A stretch of 64,000 nucleotides of DNA from Natronosalvus halobius (GTDB taxonomy: Archaea > Halobacteriota > Halobacteria > Halobacteriales > Natrialbaceae): contig NZ_CP099997.1 in NCBI RefSeq assembly GCF_024138145.1, positions 1,860,001 through 1,924,000 of the forward strand, read 5' to 3'. The notes beneath the pieces are model-generated. The model worked only from the letters and a program-made list of their open reading frames with translations. It ran no database searches and was not told the origin of the DNA. Made by a program: the position numbers and the translations under genes. Below are positions 7,216 to 16,841 of this stretch, one piece after another. The stretch's first letter is position 1; every line of letters starts with the position of its first letter.

Positions 7216-9114
7216 ATGCCTCATAAAGACTTGAAGGCACCCGGCGCCCACCGCCGGGAGGTGCTACTGCTTGCAGGTGCTGCAGGTGCTGCTGGACTTG
7301 CAGGCTGTATGAGCGGTGACGATAACGGTAACGGCAACGGGAATAACACCGGTAACGGCAACGGCGACGATGACGACGACGACGTCAGCGACGACATCAG
7401 CGATCAGGCCGACGTGAGCGACCGGGAGATCCAGCCCGACTGGATCGCGCCCTCCGCCTCCGAAGCCCAGGACCTGAACCCGCTTCGAATCAACGACACG
7501 ACGTCGTCGGCTCGACTCGCGCCGCTGCTCGACGGCCCATACGGCCTCGACGAAAACGACGAGTTCTACGGCTACTGGTTCGAAGACTACGAAACCGAGG
7601 ACAACAAGACGTGGACGTTCCACCTCCGCGACAACCTCGAATGGGGCGACGACTACGGTCAGATGACAACCGAGGACTGGGTCTTCCACATCGAGAACGT
7701 CGCTCAAAACGAGGACAACTGGGCCGCTCACGTCAACCAGTCGAACTGGGACGACGTCGAGAGCGTCACGGCAGTCGACGACACGACCCTCGAAATCGAG
7801 ATCGCGGCAGCGGATCCACTGTTCGTTCGGCAGCCGACCTTCTGGGGAACGTACATCCTGCCGAAGGGGCTCGTCGAACCGTACTTCCAGGACTATCAGG
7901 ACGGAAACGAGGAGGCCGGTGAGGAACTCAACAGTTCCGACGCCGTCCAGCAGCTGACGTACACGGGGAACCTCGGTCCGTACACGTTCGAGGAACGAGC
8001 CGTCGAGGACCGTTTCGTCGCCGTCCGTAACGAGGACTACTACAAACGCGGCGACGACGAGGACTGGGAGGACGCACCGTACTTCGACCAGTATACGATC
8101 AACATCCTCGAAGAGGAGAGCACGCGACTCGCGGAGTTCGAGACGGGTGGCCTCTCGACGGTCGGCATCCCGGCCGACCAGGTCGAGAACTACCAGGGTC
8201 AGGACGACTACACCCTCGTGGAATCCGCGACGCCGTACTGTAGTATCCTCGCGTTCAACCAGCGCGCAAACGGCTGGGAGGAACTGCGAAAGCGCGAAGT
8301 TCGACGCGCCCTCTCGATGGCCATCGACAAGGAGACGGTCGCCAACGACATCTACCGCGGATACGCGATTCCTGCGCAGACGTTCCAGCCGGAGTACTCT
8401 GACTTCTACGACGACAGCGAGGTCGACCCCGTCGGCGTCGGCGATACCTACGACGTAGACGAGGCCCGGTCGCTGCTCGAGGAGAACCTGAGCGACGGAT
8501 ACAGCTACGACGGCGACGCGCTCCTCGACCCCGACGGCGATCAGGTCGTCCTGTCGTTCGTCTACACGAACGGGTCGCCGCTCACCGAGGACTCCGCGCG
8601 ATACATTGCGGACGCGCTCGGAGGCCTCGGCATCGACGTCGACTCGAACGGCGTGCCGTTCAACACGATGCTCGAGCAGTACGCGATGGTCGCCGAGGAT
8701 GGCGAGCCACAGGGTATCTTCAACGACCCCGAGGCGGAGGATCCACAGGCGCTGTCCAGCGCCCGGGAGTGGGATATGATGTGGGGAATTGGATTCAACA
8801 CGTACCCACGGTCTCCGGGATCGATCGCCGCCTTCTGGACGGCTTCGTCCGGAACCAACTTCTACGGCTACGTCCCCGAAGAGGACCTCGGATCGATGAT
8901 CCAGGAAGGAGCGACGGCGACCGACGAGGCCGAACAACAGGAAATCTTCGCCGAAGTGTTCGGCATCCTGAGCCGCGACCTCCCGGTCAACTTCATGCAC
9001 TTCCAGGACGACATCTACGGCTACCAGAACGAGGTCGTCTTCACCGAGGATCCGTCCCCGTCATGGGGGTACAAGAGTAACTCCTGGTGGATGACCGACG
9101 ACCCGCACAACTGA
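7216..9114 (+). CDS. ABC importer substrate-binding lipoprotein, family 5 (peptide/nickel type)
   Basis: The 632-residue protein begins with a Tat signal (His-Arg-Arg, Ala-rich h-region) and lipobox LAGC, so it should be exported folded and lipid-anchored. A linker of Asn-Gly and Asp repeats (residues about 37-70) is followed by a large family-5 solute-binding domain: the segment DNKTWTFHLRDNLEWGD and the KREVRRALSMAIDKETV motif are typical of DppA/OppA-like proteins. Substrate cannot be read from sequence; oligopeptides, dipeptides or nickel complexes are usual. It is the first gene of the importer. A structured terminator-like element separates it from the permeases, which would raise its own mRNA above theirs. 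Confidence 0.93.
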   Translation: MPHKDLKAPGAHRREVLLLAGAAGAAGLAGCMSGDDNGNGNGNNTGNGNGDDDDDDVSDDISDQADVSDREIQPDWIAPSASEAQDLNPLRINDTTSSARLAPLLDGPYGLDENDEFYGYWFEDYETEDNKTWTFHLRDNLEWGDDYGQMTTEDWVFHIENVAQNEDNWAAHVNQSNWDDVESVTAVDDTTLEIEIAAADPLFVRQPTFWGTYILPKGLVEPYFQDYQDGNEEAGEELNSSDAVQQLTYTGNLGPYTFEERAVEDRFVAVRNEDYYKRGDDEDWEDAPYFDQYTINILEEESTRLAEFETGGLSTVGIPADQVENYQGQDDYTLVESATPYCSILAFNQRANGWEELRKREVRRALSMAIDKETVANDIYRGYAIPAQTFQPEYSDFYDDSEVDPVGVGDTYDVDEARSLLEENLSDGYSYDGDALLDPDGDQVVLSFVYTNGSPLTEDSARYIADALGGLGIDVDSNGVPFNTMLEQYAMVAEDGEPQGIFNDPEAEDPQALSSAREWDMMWGIGFNTYPRSPGSIAAFWTASSGTNFYGYVPEEDLGSMIQEGATATDEAEQQEIFAEVFGILSRDLPVNFMHFQDDIYGYQNEVVFTEDPSPSWGYKSNSWWMTDDPHN

Positions 9115-9131
9115 GCTGCGGGGCCACTAAC

Positions 9132-9227
9132 GGATAGCCGCTCACCATCGACGGTATCGACGCCGCTTGCCCGATTTGCCCCGGTTCGCTACCGGGCAGG
9201 GTTTCTGCGTATCGGCTATCCTTTTTT
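9132..9227 (+). terminator. Structured 3' region with T6 after the substrate-binding gene
   Basis: A 9-bp exact inverted repeat, ggatagccg at 9132-9140 and cggctatcc at 9213-9221, is followed at once by six T. It encloses a second hairpin (tgccccggt with accgggca, one bulge). It probably acts as a partial terminator or as a 3' stabiliser of the first cistron. Confidence 0.6.
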
Positions 9228-9351
9228 GATCGTGAACATACACATCGAAGGACACATATCACACCACTCAATTAATGCAAATATCGATCATGTACGTTAG
9301 AGCAAACAATCACCGCGGCACGCTCGGACACCGCTCGGGGGGGTGGTCGAG

Positions 9352-10335
9352 ATGAGTATGACGTGGTACATCGGTCGTCGACTGGCCTGGGCGCTCCTGG
9401 CGTCGTTTATCATCATGAGCGTCACGTTCGGCTTTCTGACGGCCTCGCCGAACCCGGCGACGAGTACGGTCGCCTGGGAAGCCGCCCAGGAGGGGGACAA
9501 TCCGGAGGACGCGATCGAGACCTACGAGCAAACGCGGGGGGAAAATCGACCGCTGAGCGAACAGTACATCGATTTCATGGTCTCGATGTACACGCTCGAC
9601 TGGGGTGATTCCTATACCTACGACACGGACGTCATGGAGGTCATCGGCAACTCCTGGGTGTACTCGGCGCTCATCGTAGTCCCCTCGACGATCATCGCGG
9701 TCGTGGTCGGTTTCGCCGTCGGGATCTACTCCTCGACGCACCAGTACACCAAGTCGGACTACGCCGCGACGTTCTTCGCGTTCTTCGGCATCAGCGTCCC
9801 GAACTTCTGGCTATCGATCATGCTCATCCTCATCTTCGGGGTGATGTTACAGTGGTTACCGGCCAGTTACTCGCCCGACAGGAGCATGGCGTTCTGGTCG
9901 CTCGAGCACGTAAAGTACCTCATCATGCCCATCTTCGTCCTTACGACGGCGGCGGTCGCCTCCGAGATGCGATACGCACGGGCGGAGACACTCGAGTACG
10001 TCAACGCGGAGTGGGTCAAGAGCGCTCGAGCGAAGGGGGTTAGCGAGTGGCGGATCATGTACCACCACATCTTCCGTCCGGCGACGCCGGTGTTGATCAC
10101 CATCTTGGTGGCCGACTTCGTCGGGATCATCTTCTCGACGGCGTACATCGTCGAGGTGATCTTCGGCATCCCCGGACTGGGGCTGGTCAGCTACAACGCG
10201 TTGATTCGGATGGATACGCCGCTGGTCCTGGCGACGACGCTGGTCCCGGTTATCCTGGCGATTCTCGCGAACCTGCTCCAGGACATCCTGTACACCGTGC
10301 TCGATCCACGAATTAGCTACGAGGCGAGAAACTGA
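9352..10335 (+). CDS. ABC importer permease 1 (DppB/OppB type)
   Basis: The roughly 327-residue inner-membrane protein has an N-terminal helix, an external loop of about 80 residues and five further helices. The EAA-type loop that contacts the ATPases is AEWVKSARAKGVSEWRIMY. The C-terminal VLDPRISYEARN is typical of the family. The ATG at 9352 was preferred over an upstream GTG. Its stop overlaps the next start in TGATG. An AT-rich attaatgcaaata about 75 bp upstream may be a separate promoter. Confidence 0.92.
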   Translation: MSMTWYIGRRLAWALLASFIIMSVTFGFLTASPNPATSTVAWEAAQEGDNPEDAIETYEQTRGENRPLSEQYIDFMVSMYTLDWGDSYTYDTDVMEVIGNSWVYSALIVVPSTIIAVVVGFAVGIYSSTHQYTKSDYAATFFAFFGISVPNFWLSIMLILIFGVMLQWLPASYSPDRSMAFWSLEHVKYLIMPIFVLTTAAVASEMRYARAETLEYVNAEWVKSARAKGVSEWRIMYHHIFRPATPVLITILVADFVGIIFSTAYIVEVIFGIPGLGLVSYNALIRMDTPLVLATTLVPVILAILANLLQDILYTVLDPRISYEARN

Positions 10336-11480
10336 TGGCAACTGATACGACCACATCCGACGCACTCGAGGTCACGTCCATCGACTGGGAGGAGTACGAC
10401 CAGGGACGGTTCAGACTGGACCGTCGAACGATCGGTACGTACGGATCGCTCCTGCTGGTCGGATTGCTCTGGCTGTACGATTACTTCTTCATCCCGGAAC
10501 GGCTCCCGATCGTCGACGTCAACCTGGGACTGTTCGAGCTATCGTTCAACCCGAACAACGTCGACTGGCTGTTCCTGATGACGCTCGTCGCCGTGTTCTG
10601 GTTCGTCGTGGCGCCGCTGTGGGAGAACAAGCGGATGACGATGTACTACTGGAAGAAATTCAGGCAAAATACCGCCGCCGTCTTGAGCCTGTACTTCCTC
10701 TCGGGCATCTTCCTCGTCGGCGCCCTCGGTCCGCGTATCATTGGGCAACCCGAGCCGGACTGGGGGAATCTGCTCGTTCCGCCGGTGTTCTTCGGGGGCA
10801 CCTGGGCCCACCCCTTCGGCACCCACCGGACTGGCGAGGACATCCTCGAGATCGTCGTCGCCGGGGCCGAAGTGAGCTTCCAGGTTGGACTCATCGCGAC
10901 GCTGTTCAGCGTCGTACTGGCAGCTATCGTCGGTGCCACGGCGGCCTTTATGGGTGGCTGGGCCGACGCCCTGCTGATGCGGTTCGTCGACCTGTTGATG
11001 ACGTTCCCGACGTTCTTCCTGATCATCCTGTTGATCTACATCTACGGCGGGAGCCTGTTCTTACTCATCATCATCCTCGCGTTCACCGGTTGGGGCGGGA
11101 CGGCCCGGCTAATCAGGAGCGAGGCGCTCCAGCGAAGCGAGGAGGAATACATCAGCGCCGCGGAGGCGGCCGGGGCGAGCCGGGCGTACATTATCCGGCG
11201 GCACATCCTCCCGAACGTCTCGAACACGATCATTACGGCCGCGACCCTGCTGATTCCCGGCATGATCCTGACGGAGGCGATCATCGCGTTCCTCGGGTTC
11301 GGCGATCCCGACGTCTGGTCGTGGGGTCGGATTATCGCCGCGGGCCGAGGAAACCTCGCTGACGCGTGGTGGATCGCGACGATTCCAGGAATTTTCCTGT
11401 TCTTCACCGTGCTGTCGTTCAACTTCCTCGGTGACGCACTTCGAGACGCACTCGACCCACGACACGAGACAGAACAATGA
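10335..11480 (+). CDS. ABC importer permease 2 (DppC/OppC type)
   Basis: At 381 residues it is longer than the usual 300 because of an N-terminal soluble stretch plus two additional helices (about 36-55 and 78-95). The core has the BPD transport fold with the EAA loop EEYISAAEAAGASRAYIIRRH and the C-terminal LGDALRDALDPR. It forms the translocation channel with permease 1. It overlaps the following ATPase gene by 4 bp (ATGA). Confidence 0.92.
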   Translation: MATDTTTSDALEVTSIDWEEYDQGRFRLDRRTIGTYGSLLLVGLLWLYDYFFIPERLPIVDVNLGLFELSFNPNNVDWLFLMTLVAVFWFVVAPLWENKRMTMYYWKKFRQNTAAVLSLYFLSGIFLVGALGPRIIGQPEPDWGNLLVPPVFFGGTWAHPFGTHRTGEDILEIVVAGAEVSFQVGLIATLFSVVLAAIVGATAAFMGGWADALLMRFVDLLMTFPTFFLIILLIYIYGGSLFLLIIILAFTGWGGTARLIRSEALQRSEEEYISAAEAAGASRAYIIRRHILPNVSNTIITAATLLIPGMILTEAIIAFLGFGDPDVWSWGRIIAAGRGNLADAWWIATIPGIFLFFTVLSFNFLGDALRDALDPRHETEQ

Positions 11481-12544
11481 CTGACGATTCACTACTCTCC
11501 GTTCGCGACCTGCACACGGTGTTTCACACGGACGAAGGCACGGTTCACGCCGTCGACGGCGTCAGCTTCGACGTCGAGCGCGGTGAAACCGTCTGTATCG
11601 TCGGCGAAAGCGGGAGCGGGAAGTCCGTAACCACCGAATCAATCACTCGAATCCTCAAGATGCCGCCAGGAGAGATCGCCAGCGGAGAGATCGTCTTCGA
11701 CGGCCAGGACGTAACGGCTATGTCGGACAAGGAGATTCGCCGGATTCGAGGCGGGCGAATCAGCCACATCTTCCAGAACCCACAGAGCGCACTCAATCCG
11801 GTGTACACCATCGGCGCCCAGATACGCGAGGCGATCAACACTCATCAGGATCTCTCGAAGGCGGCCGCCCGCGAACGATCGATCGAACTGCTCGACGAGG
11901 TCGGCATTCCGGAAGCGGCCTCCCGTGTCGACGACTATCCCCACGAGTTCAGCGGCGGAATGAAACAGCGGGCGATCATCGCGATGGCGCTCGCGTGCGA
12001 ACCCGACCTCCTGATCGCCGACGAACCGACGACGGCGCTCGACGTCACCATCGAATCGCAGATTCTCGACTTGCTGATGGACCTCCAGGAGGAGTTCGAC
12101 ATGTCGATCGTTTTCGTCACGCACGACCTCGGCGTCGTCGCCGAGATCGCCGACCGCGTCATCGTCATGTACGCTGGGAAAGTCATGGAACGGGCCGACG
12201 TCTACGAACTCTTCGACAACCCGGCCCACCCCTACACGCGAGCCCTGCTCAAGTGCCTCCCTGGCAGCAGCGGAACGATCGAACCGATCGGTGGGACGCT
12301 TCCGAGTGTCCTGAATCCGCCTGACGGCTGCCGGTTCGCCGATCGGTGCCCCTACGCGATCGACGACTGTACCGTCGGGGATCAGCCGGACCTCGTTCCC
12401 GCGACGACCGGCGAGCACACCGTCTCCTGTCTCTACTACCACGACGGCTACGACGAGTCGGTCGTCCTCGAAGAGCGCCCCCAGAACGGCGCGAACGCGA
12501 CGCGCTCACGGCCGGTTTCGGGCCCCGGAGGTGATCGTCGATGA
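11477..12544 (+). CDS. ABC importer ATPase 1 (DppD/OppD type)
   Basis: This cytoplasmic ATPase of 355 residues shows Walker A GESGSGKS, Q-loop IFQNPQSALNP, signature FSGGMKQR, Walker B LLIADEPTTALD and the H-loop THDLGV. The C-terminal oligopeptide-ATPase domain has the cysteine cluster GCRFADRCPYAIDDC, which in related importers holds an iron-sulfur cluster. It overlaps both neighbours by 4 bp, so the pair of ATPases is translationally coupled. Confidence 0.94.
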   Translation: MTDDSLLSVRDLHTVFHTDEGTVHAVDGVSFDVERGETVCIVGESGSGKSVTTESITRILKMPPGEIASGEIVFDGQDVTAMSDKEIRRIRGGRISHIFQNPQSALNPVYTIGAQIREAINTHQDLSKAAARERSIELLDEVGIPEAASRVDDYPHEFSGGMKQRAIIAMALACEPDLLIADEPTTALDVTIESQILDLLMDLQEEFDMSIVFVTHDLGVVAEIADRVIVMYAGKVMERADVYELFDNPAHPYTRALLKCLPGSSGTIEPIGGTLPSVLNPPDGCRFADRCPYAIDDCTVGDQPDLVPATTGEHTVSCLYYHDGYDESVVLEERPQNGANATRSRPVSGPGGDRR

Positions 12545-13863
12545 GTGCTCCGGGTCCGAACCCGCTCCTCGAGGTACGCGACCTCGAGAAGCACTACCCG
12601 ATCACGAAGGGCATTCTCAAGCGCGAGGTCGGGCGCGTCCGCGCCGTCGACGGGATCGACATCACCGTCGAGCGCGGACAGACGGTCGGCCTGGTCGGTG
12701 AGTCCGGCTGTGGCAAGTCGACAGCCGCGACCACCATCCTCCAGCTCGAGAAGGCGACGGGCGGGCAGGTCCTCTTCGACGGAGAAGACGTCACCGAGTT
12801 CGGAAAGCGGGACATGAAGCGGTTCCGTCGGCGCGCCCAGATGATCTTCCAGGATCCGGACTCGAGTTTCGACCCGCGGATGTCGATCGGCGAATCGGTG
12901 GCCGAACCGTTGCTCGTCAACGGGATGGACGACCGACAGCGGCGACGACGGATCGTCGAACAGCTCCTCGTCAGGGTCGGCCTACAGGCGTCGGACGCGG
13001 ATCGCTATCCCCACGAGTTCAGCGGTGGCCAGAAGCAGCGAATCGCGCTCGCCCGGGCGCTGTCGGTCAATCCCGACCTCCTCGTCGCCGACGAGCCGGT
13101 GTCGGCGCTGGACGTCTCGATCCAGGCGGAGATCCTCTCGATCATGGAAGAACTCCAGACGGAGTTCGGTCTGGGAATCCTGATCATCAGCCACAACCTC
13201 GGCGTCATCCGGGAGATCTGTGATCGCGTCGGTGTGATGTACCTCGGCCAGATCGTCGAGGAGGGGCCCACCGAGGAGATATTCAACGATCCACAGCACC
13301 CCTACACGCGGGCGCTGATCTCCTCGATTCCGGTCCCCGACCCGCACCTGAGCCGCGACGACGTCGCGCTATCGGGGGACGTCCCGAGCCCGTCGAACCC
13401 ACCGAAGGGATGTCGGTTCCACACCCGCTGTCCCGAAGTGATCCAGCCCGACGCGTACGACTTCGACCAGGAGACCTGGCGGCACGTCATGGACTACAAG
13501 TACCGCGTCCAGGACGGATCGCTCGACGCCGAATCGATTCTCGAGAGCGTCGTCACGGAGGAAGACGCGTACGACGAGCCGAACGAGGTTTCGTTCGAGC
13601 CGTTCGAATCGCGACTTCGGTCGGAGTTCTCGATTCCGGCTCCGCTTCCCGACGAGCGGGCCGAGGACGTCTTCGATCGGTCGGTACGCTCCGTCTACGA
13701 CGGGGACCTCGAGGCGGCGGCGTCGCTCCTTCGCGAGGAGTTCGGGACCGTCTGTCGCCAGGAGACGCCGGCGGAGGTTCACGTTGCGTCCGACCACCGG
13801 GCGGTCTGTCACCTCGCGGAAGCGGAAACCACGGTCGAAACGCCGGCTCGCTCGAGCGATTGA
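12541..13863 (+). CDS. ABC importer ATPase 2 (DppF/OppF type) with C-terminal extension
   Basis: Walker A GESGCGKS, signature FSGGQKQR, Walker B LLVADEPVSALD and the H-loop SHNLGV are all intact. The protein is 440 residues, about 100 more than common OppF proteins. After the oligo_HPY motif GCRFHTRCPEV comes an extra acidic, partly helical segment ending in two cysteines (GTVC and AVCHL) that could complete a displaced metal-cluster site. It is the last gene of the importer operon. Confidence 0.92.
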   Translation: MSAPGPNPLLEVRDLEKHYPITKGILKREVGRVRAVDGIDITVERGQTVGLVGESGCGKSTAATTILQLEKATGGQVLFDGEDVTEFGKRDMKRFRRRAQMIFQDPDSSFDPRMSIGESVAEPLLVNGMDDRQRRRRIVEQLLVRVGLQASDADRYPHEFSGGQKQRIALARALSVNPDLLVADEPVSALDVSIQAEILSIMEELQTEFGLGILIISHNLGVIREICDRVGVMYLGQIVEEGPTEEIFNDPQHPYTRALISSIPVPDPHLSRDDVALSGDVPSPSNPPKGCRFHTRCPEVIQPDAYDFDQETWRHVMDYKYRVQDGSLDAESILESVVTEEDAYDEPNEVSFEPFESRLRSEFSIPAPLPDERAEDVFDRSVRSVYDGDLEAAASLLREEFGTVCRQETPAEVHVASDHRAVCHLAEAETTVETPARSSD

Positions 13864-14172
13864 CACTGGTTCGGAGTTCGGAACTGTTTTTCAGCAGTTT
13901 TCAACCGATCGTCCAGCGGTTTTCGAGGGTTTTCCCGGTTGTCCAGTGGTTCACCAACAGCCTTTCGACCGATTTCTCGGACGGCGAAAATCGAGATGTT
14001 CCGGCAATGGGAGTCGAGAGGAACGTGAGAACAGCTCTCGCTCGAGGCGAGGACGCGCGCGTTCGACGCCGGATCGAGAAGTGCTTCGGCCGCAGCCCAC
14101 GACGCAAATGGCCGCGACGGGTGGTGGTCGGTTCAGGTGATCGTCACCCGCACTCGTCACTCCAGTTCGACC
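13864..14172. other. Intergenic region between convergent genes
   Basis: No gene is supported. A T5 run (ctgtttttc, near 13885-13893) follows the importer operon and may terminate it. Just after it lie several copies of gttttc within 60 bp, giving a degenerate repeat. The rest is GC-rich and featureless. Confidence 0.5.
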
Positions 14173-14742
14173 TCAATCGTCGCCGTCTTCGTCCACGATG
14201 ACGACCTCGCCATCGACGACGTCGACGTTGATCAGCGTCTTCACGTCGTAGCCCGCGTCCGCAACCTTGTTCTCGCCACCGACTTTCTTGATGACGGCAA
14301 CGGTATCGACGACTTCGGCCCCAATTTCGTCGAGCGCCCCGAGGACAGCTGCGAGCGTGCCGCCAGTCGAGAGGACGTCGTCCAGGACGAGCACGCGCTC
14401 GCCCTCGTAGACGTCGTTGATGAACATCTCGTTCTCCGAGTAGCCGGTTTTCTGTGAGATAGAGACCTCGCCCTCGAGGCCGTACTCGCGCTTGCGGATG
14501 ACCGTCAGCGGGATGTCGGTCATGAGCGAGACGGCCGTCGAGATGTGGATGCCCATCGCGGCCGGGGTGACGATCCGATCGACGTCCTCCAGGTCGGCCT
14601 TGCGCGTGATGCGGATGACGATCTCGCGGAGGAGGGAGGGGTCGAGTTTGGGGACGCCGTCGCTGATGGGGTGGACGAAGTAGTGGTAGCCGTTCTTCTC
14701 GATGATGGGGGCCTCGAGGAGCGACCGTTTCAACTGATCCAT
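14173..14742 (-). CDS. hpt: Hypoxanthine/guanine phosphoribosyltransferase-like protein
   Basis: The 189-residue protein has the PRPP-binding motif [13 protein letters not shown] (residues about 117-129), preceded by a family-typical [11 protein letters not shown] segment. It salvages purine bases or, in some haloarchaea, acts as a related PRTase regulator; the archaeal HGPRT-like family is clear but substrate is not. Its acidic C-terminus ends DEDGDD. A TATA-like CTTTTACT about 27 bp upstream suggests a leaderless transcript. It lies downstream of a DUF7344-type regulator on the same strand, with a 117-bp gap. Confidence 0.88.
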   Translation of the reverse strand: MDQLKRSLLEAPIIEKNGYHYFVHPISDGVPKLDPSLLREIVIRITRKADLEDVDRIVTPAAMGIHISTAVSLMTDIPLTVIRKREYGLEGEVSISQKTGYSENEMFINDVYEGERVLVLDDVLSTGGTLAAVLGALDEIGAEVVDTVAVIKKVGGENKVADAGYDVKTLINVDVVDGEVVIVDEDGDD

Positions 14743-14859
14743 GTCGTGGATGGGGGAGATATCGAGTAAAAGGTGACGATACGCGCTCGCCCCTCGACCC
14801 TGGACGACCTCGAAGCGAGCGTTCTCCTGTGTGCGCTAGCTCTACCGCCTGTACTCTCG

Positions 14860-15429
14860 TTACCGTCCGTAACTCAGCTCCGGCGGTTCGTCGCCGTGGC
14901 CGACGCGCATGTTCCGTTCGTAGTAGATGTGAGCGGCCGCCGTCGCGGTGATCGTCACCGAGAGGAGGCCCGCCCAGGCGAGTTCCGACAGCATCGTGAG
15001 CGGGTAGATCCCGAGCCAGAGCGCGGCCACGAGCGCACAGCCGATCGCACCCAGCGAGAGGTACAGCTCGCGCCAGGCGAACTCGCGGCCAGGGACGATC
15101 TCGAGGTAGACGTTGAGATCGCTGGTCCGATCGGTCGGTTCGATGACCCCGTCGTCGGAGTCGAATCGAAGGATACCGGCGGTGTCCATCTTCGGGAGGT
15201 GTGTCTGCTGAAGCGTCGTGTAGACGCGCTTTCGTTGCTCCGGGGTGACGCCCTCGAGAGTGGTCTCGTACTCCCAGGCGGCGACCTGCTGGGCGAGGTC
15301 GCCGAGTTCGACTGGTCGGCCGTCCTGTTTCAAAAACTGAAGGACGTAGCGCCGTCGCTGGTTGCGGAGGACTTCGAAAATTTCGCCCTTCGAGAGCGTG
15401 CTCGGCCGGCCGGGTCGGTCCATCTTCAT
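14860..15429 (-). CDS. DUF7344-type helix-turn-helix protein with two C-terminal membrane helices
   Basis: The N-terminal domain (residues about 10-110) has the pattern RNQRRRYVLQFLKQ typical of the haloarchaeal winged-helix DUF7344 group, then LEGVTPEQRKRVYTTLQQTHLPKMDTAG around the recognition helix. Two hydrophobic helices follow near 124-168. A membrane-tethered regulator is inferred. The ATG at 15429 is chosen because a strong GAGGTGA Shine-Dalgarno sequence stands just upstream and a TATA box at 15494-15502 puts the transcript start near 15471. A GTG at 15492 would lie before that start. A leadered message with a strong ribosome site is unusual among its leaderless neighbours. Confidence 0.8.
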   Translation of the reverse strand: MKMDRPGRPSTLSKGEIFEVLRNQRRRYVLQFLKQDGRPVELGDLAQQVAAWEYETTLEGVTPEQRKRVYTTLQQTHLPKMDTAGILRFDSDDGVIEPTDRTSDLNVYLEIVPGREFAWRELYLSLGAIGCALVAALWLGIYPLTMLSELAWAGLLSVTITATAAAHIYYERNMRVGHGDEPPELSYGR

Positions 15430-15493
15430 CGTCACCTCGCGACACCAGCCATGGGGGGAGAGATCGTCATCGATTGACGGCAAGAACGCCACG

Positions 15494-15502
15494 TATATAA
15501 TT
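15494..15502 (-). promoter_or_regulatory. TATA-like box of the DUF7344-type gene
   Basis: The minus strand reads AATTATATA, about 70 bp upstream of the chosen ATG. This predicts a leader of roughly 42 nt that contains GAGGTGA. Confidence 0.6.
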
Positions 15503-15592
15503 CTCGTGACGGTCGCTTTCGACGACAGGTTAATCGATTGAAAATATCAACCAGGCATCGGAAGATGGCACTACCCGACATCGTCCCGTCTC

Positions 15593-16750
15593 TCAGCCGA
15601 CGACGACGACGGCCAGAGATCGAGCGATTTCGTCCGCCAGGTCGGCCTTCACACCCGAAAACTTCGCGACGTCCTCGGCGTGGACGAGGAGCGCTCGAGT
15701 CCGGTCGCCGCCCATGACGCTCGCGTCGTTGGCGACGACGAAGGCCGCGTCGACGCGCTCTAGTACCTCTCGTGCGGCGTCGATCATCGCCTCGTCCTCG
15801 CCGCTCGTCTCTGCCTTGAACGCAACGATGGGCAGATCGGGACGAGCCTCGCGCACCCGATCGATGAGTTTCGGCGTCGGCTCGAGGTCGAGAGACAGCT
15901 CCTGGCCGGAGCGAAGCTTCGCGTCGCTGGCGTCGACGGTGTAGTCGCCAACGGCGGCGGCCGAGACGAGGGCGTCCGCCTCGGTGCAGGCTTCGAGCGT
16001 CGCCTCGAGCATCTCCGCGGCACTCTCGACGGCTCGGACGTCGGCGTAGGGGACGTCGTCGCCGTCGTGGATCAGCGTCACGTCGGCTCCGAGGACGTAA
16101 CACGCGCGAGCGACGGCCCGACCCATCTTCCCCGAGGAGCGATTCGTCAGCACGCGGACGGGGTCGATCGGCTCGCTGGTCGCGCCGCTGGTGACGACGA
16201 CGTGGCGCCCCTCGAGGGGTCGGTCGCCCATGGCCCGCGCGACCGCACAGACGATGGCCTCCTCGGCGGCGATCTTGGCCTTCCCCTCCTCGACGCGCGG
16301 GTCGACGAAGTCGACGCCCCAGGACTCGACGCGCTCGATGGCCTCGAGTACGCCCGGATGGCCGTACATCGGTTCGTGCATGGCCGGGGCGACGACGACG
16401 GGTACGCCCGCACCGAGGGCCGTCGTGGCGCAGGTCGTGACCGGAGTGTCGTCGACCACGCTGGCGATTTTGCCGACGGTGTTGGCCGTGGCCGGTGCGA
16501 GCAAGAGGACGTCGGCCCAGCCGTCGTTCCCACAGAGGGCGACGTGTTCGACCCCGCCCGTAATTTCGGTGACGACCTCGCTCTCGGTCGCGAACTCCAG
16601 TGCCCATGGGTGGACGATTCCCCGGGCACTGTCGGTCATCACCGCGCGGACGCTCGCCCCCTGCCGGCGCAACTCGTGGGCGAGTTCGACCGTCTTGACG
16701 GCCGCGATCGACCCCGAAACCCCGAGCGCAACGTTGACTCCCTCGAGCAT
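15593..16750 (-). CDS. coaBC: Bifunctional phosphopantothenoylcysteine decarboxylase / phosphopantothenate-cysteine ligase
   Basis: This enzyme performs two successive steps of coenzyme A synthesis. The N-terminal flavoprotein half (residues 1-180) has the start LGVSGSIAAVKTVEL, the active-site His in GVEHVAL, and APAMHEPMY, the archaeal form of the PAMNxxMW motif. The C-terminal ligase half (from about 185) begins VVVTSGATSEPIDPVR and has NRSSGKMG and the LEPTPKL motif. Length, 385 residues, is normal. A TATA-like CATTTTACA about 27 bp upstream supports the start. Confidence 0.95.
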   Translation of the reverse strand: MLEGVNVALGVSGSIAAVKTVELAHELRRQGASVRAVMTDSARGIVHPWALEFATESEVVTEITGGVEHVALCGNDGWADVLLLAPATANTVGKIASVVDDTPVTTCATTALGAGVPVVVAPAMHEPMYGHPGVLEAIERVESWGVDFVDPRVEEGKAKIAAEEAIVCAVARAMGDRPLEGRHVVVTSGATSEPIDPVRVLTNRSSGKMGRAVARACYVLGADVTLIHDGDDVPYADVRAVESAAEMLEATLEACTEADALVSAAAVGDYTVDASDAKLRSGQELSLDLEPTPKLIDRVREARPDLPIVAFKAETSGEDEAMIDAAREVLERVDAAFVVANDASVMGGDRTRALLVHAEDVAKFSGVKADLADEIARSLAVVVVG

Positions 16751-16841
16751 TCTCGGTTGGACTTCGGCGGGAGGTGTAAAATGCGTATGGATCGCCGTCG
16801 AGCGCCGACGATGGGCGACGGTCTTTCGGTGCGCGGACGAA

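Noticed and set aside
7264..9000. Minus-strand frame of 578 codons
   Set aside because: It is the antisense of the substrate-binding protein gene and has no recognisable domain or promoter.
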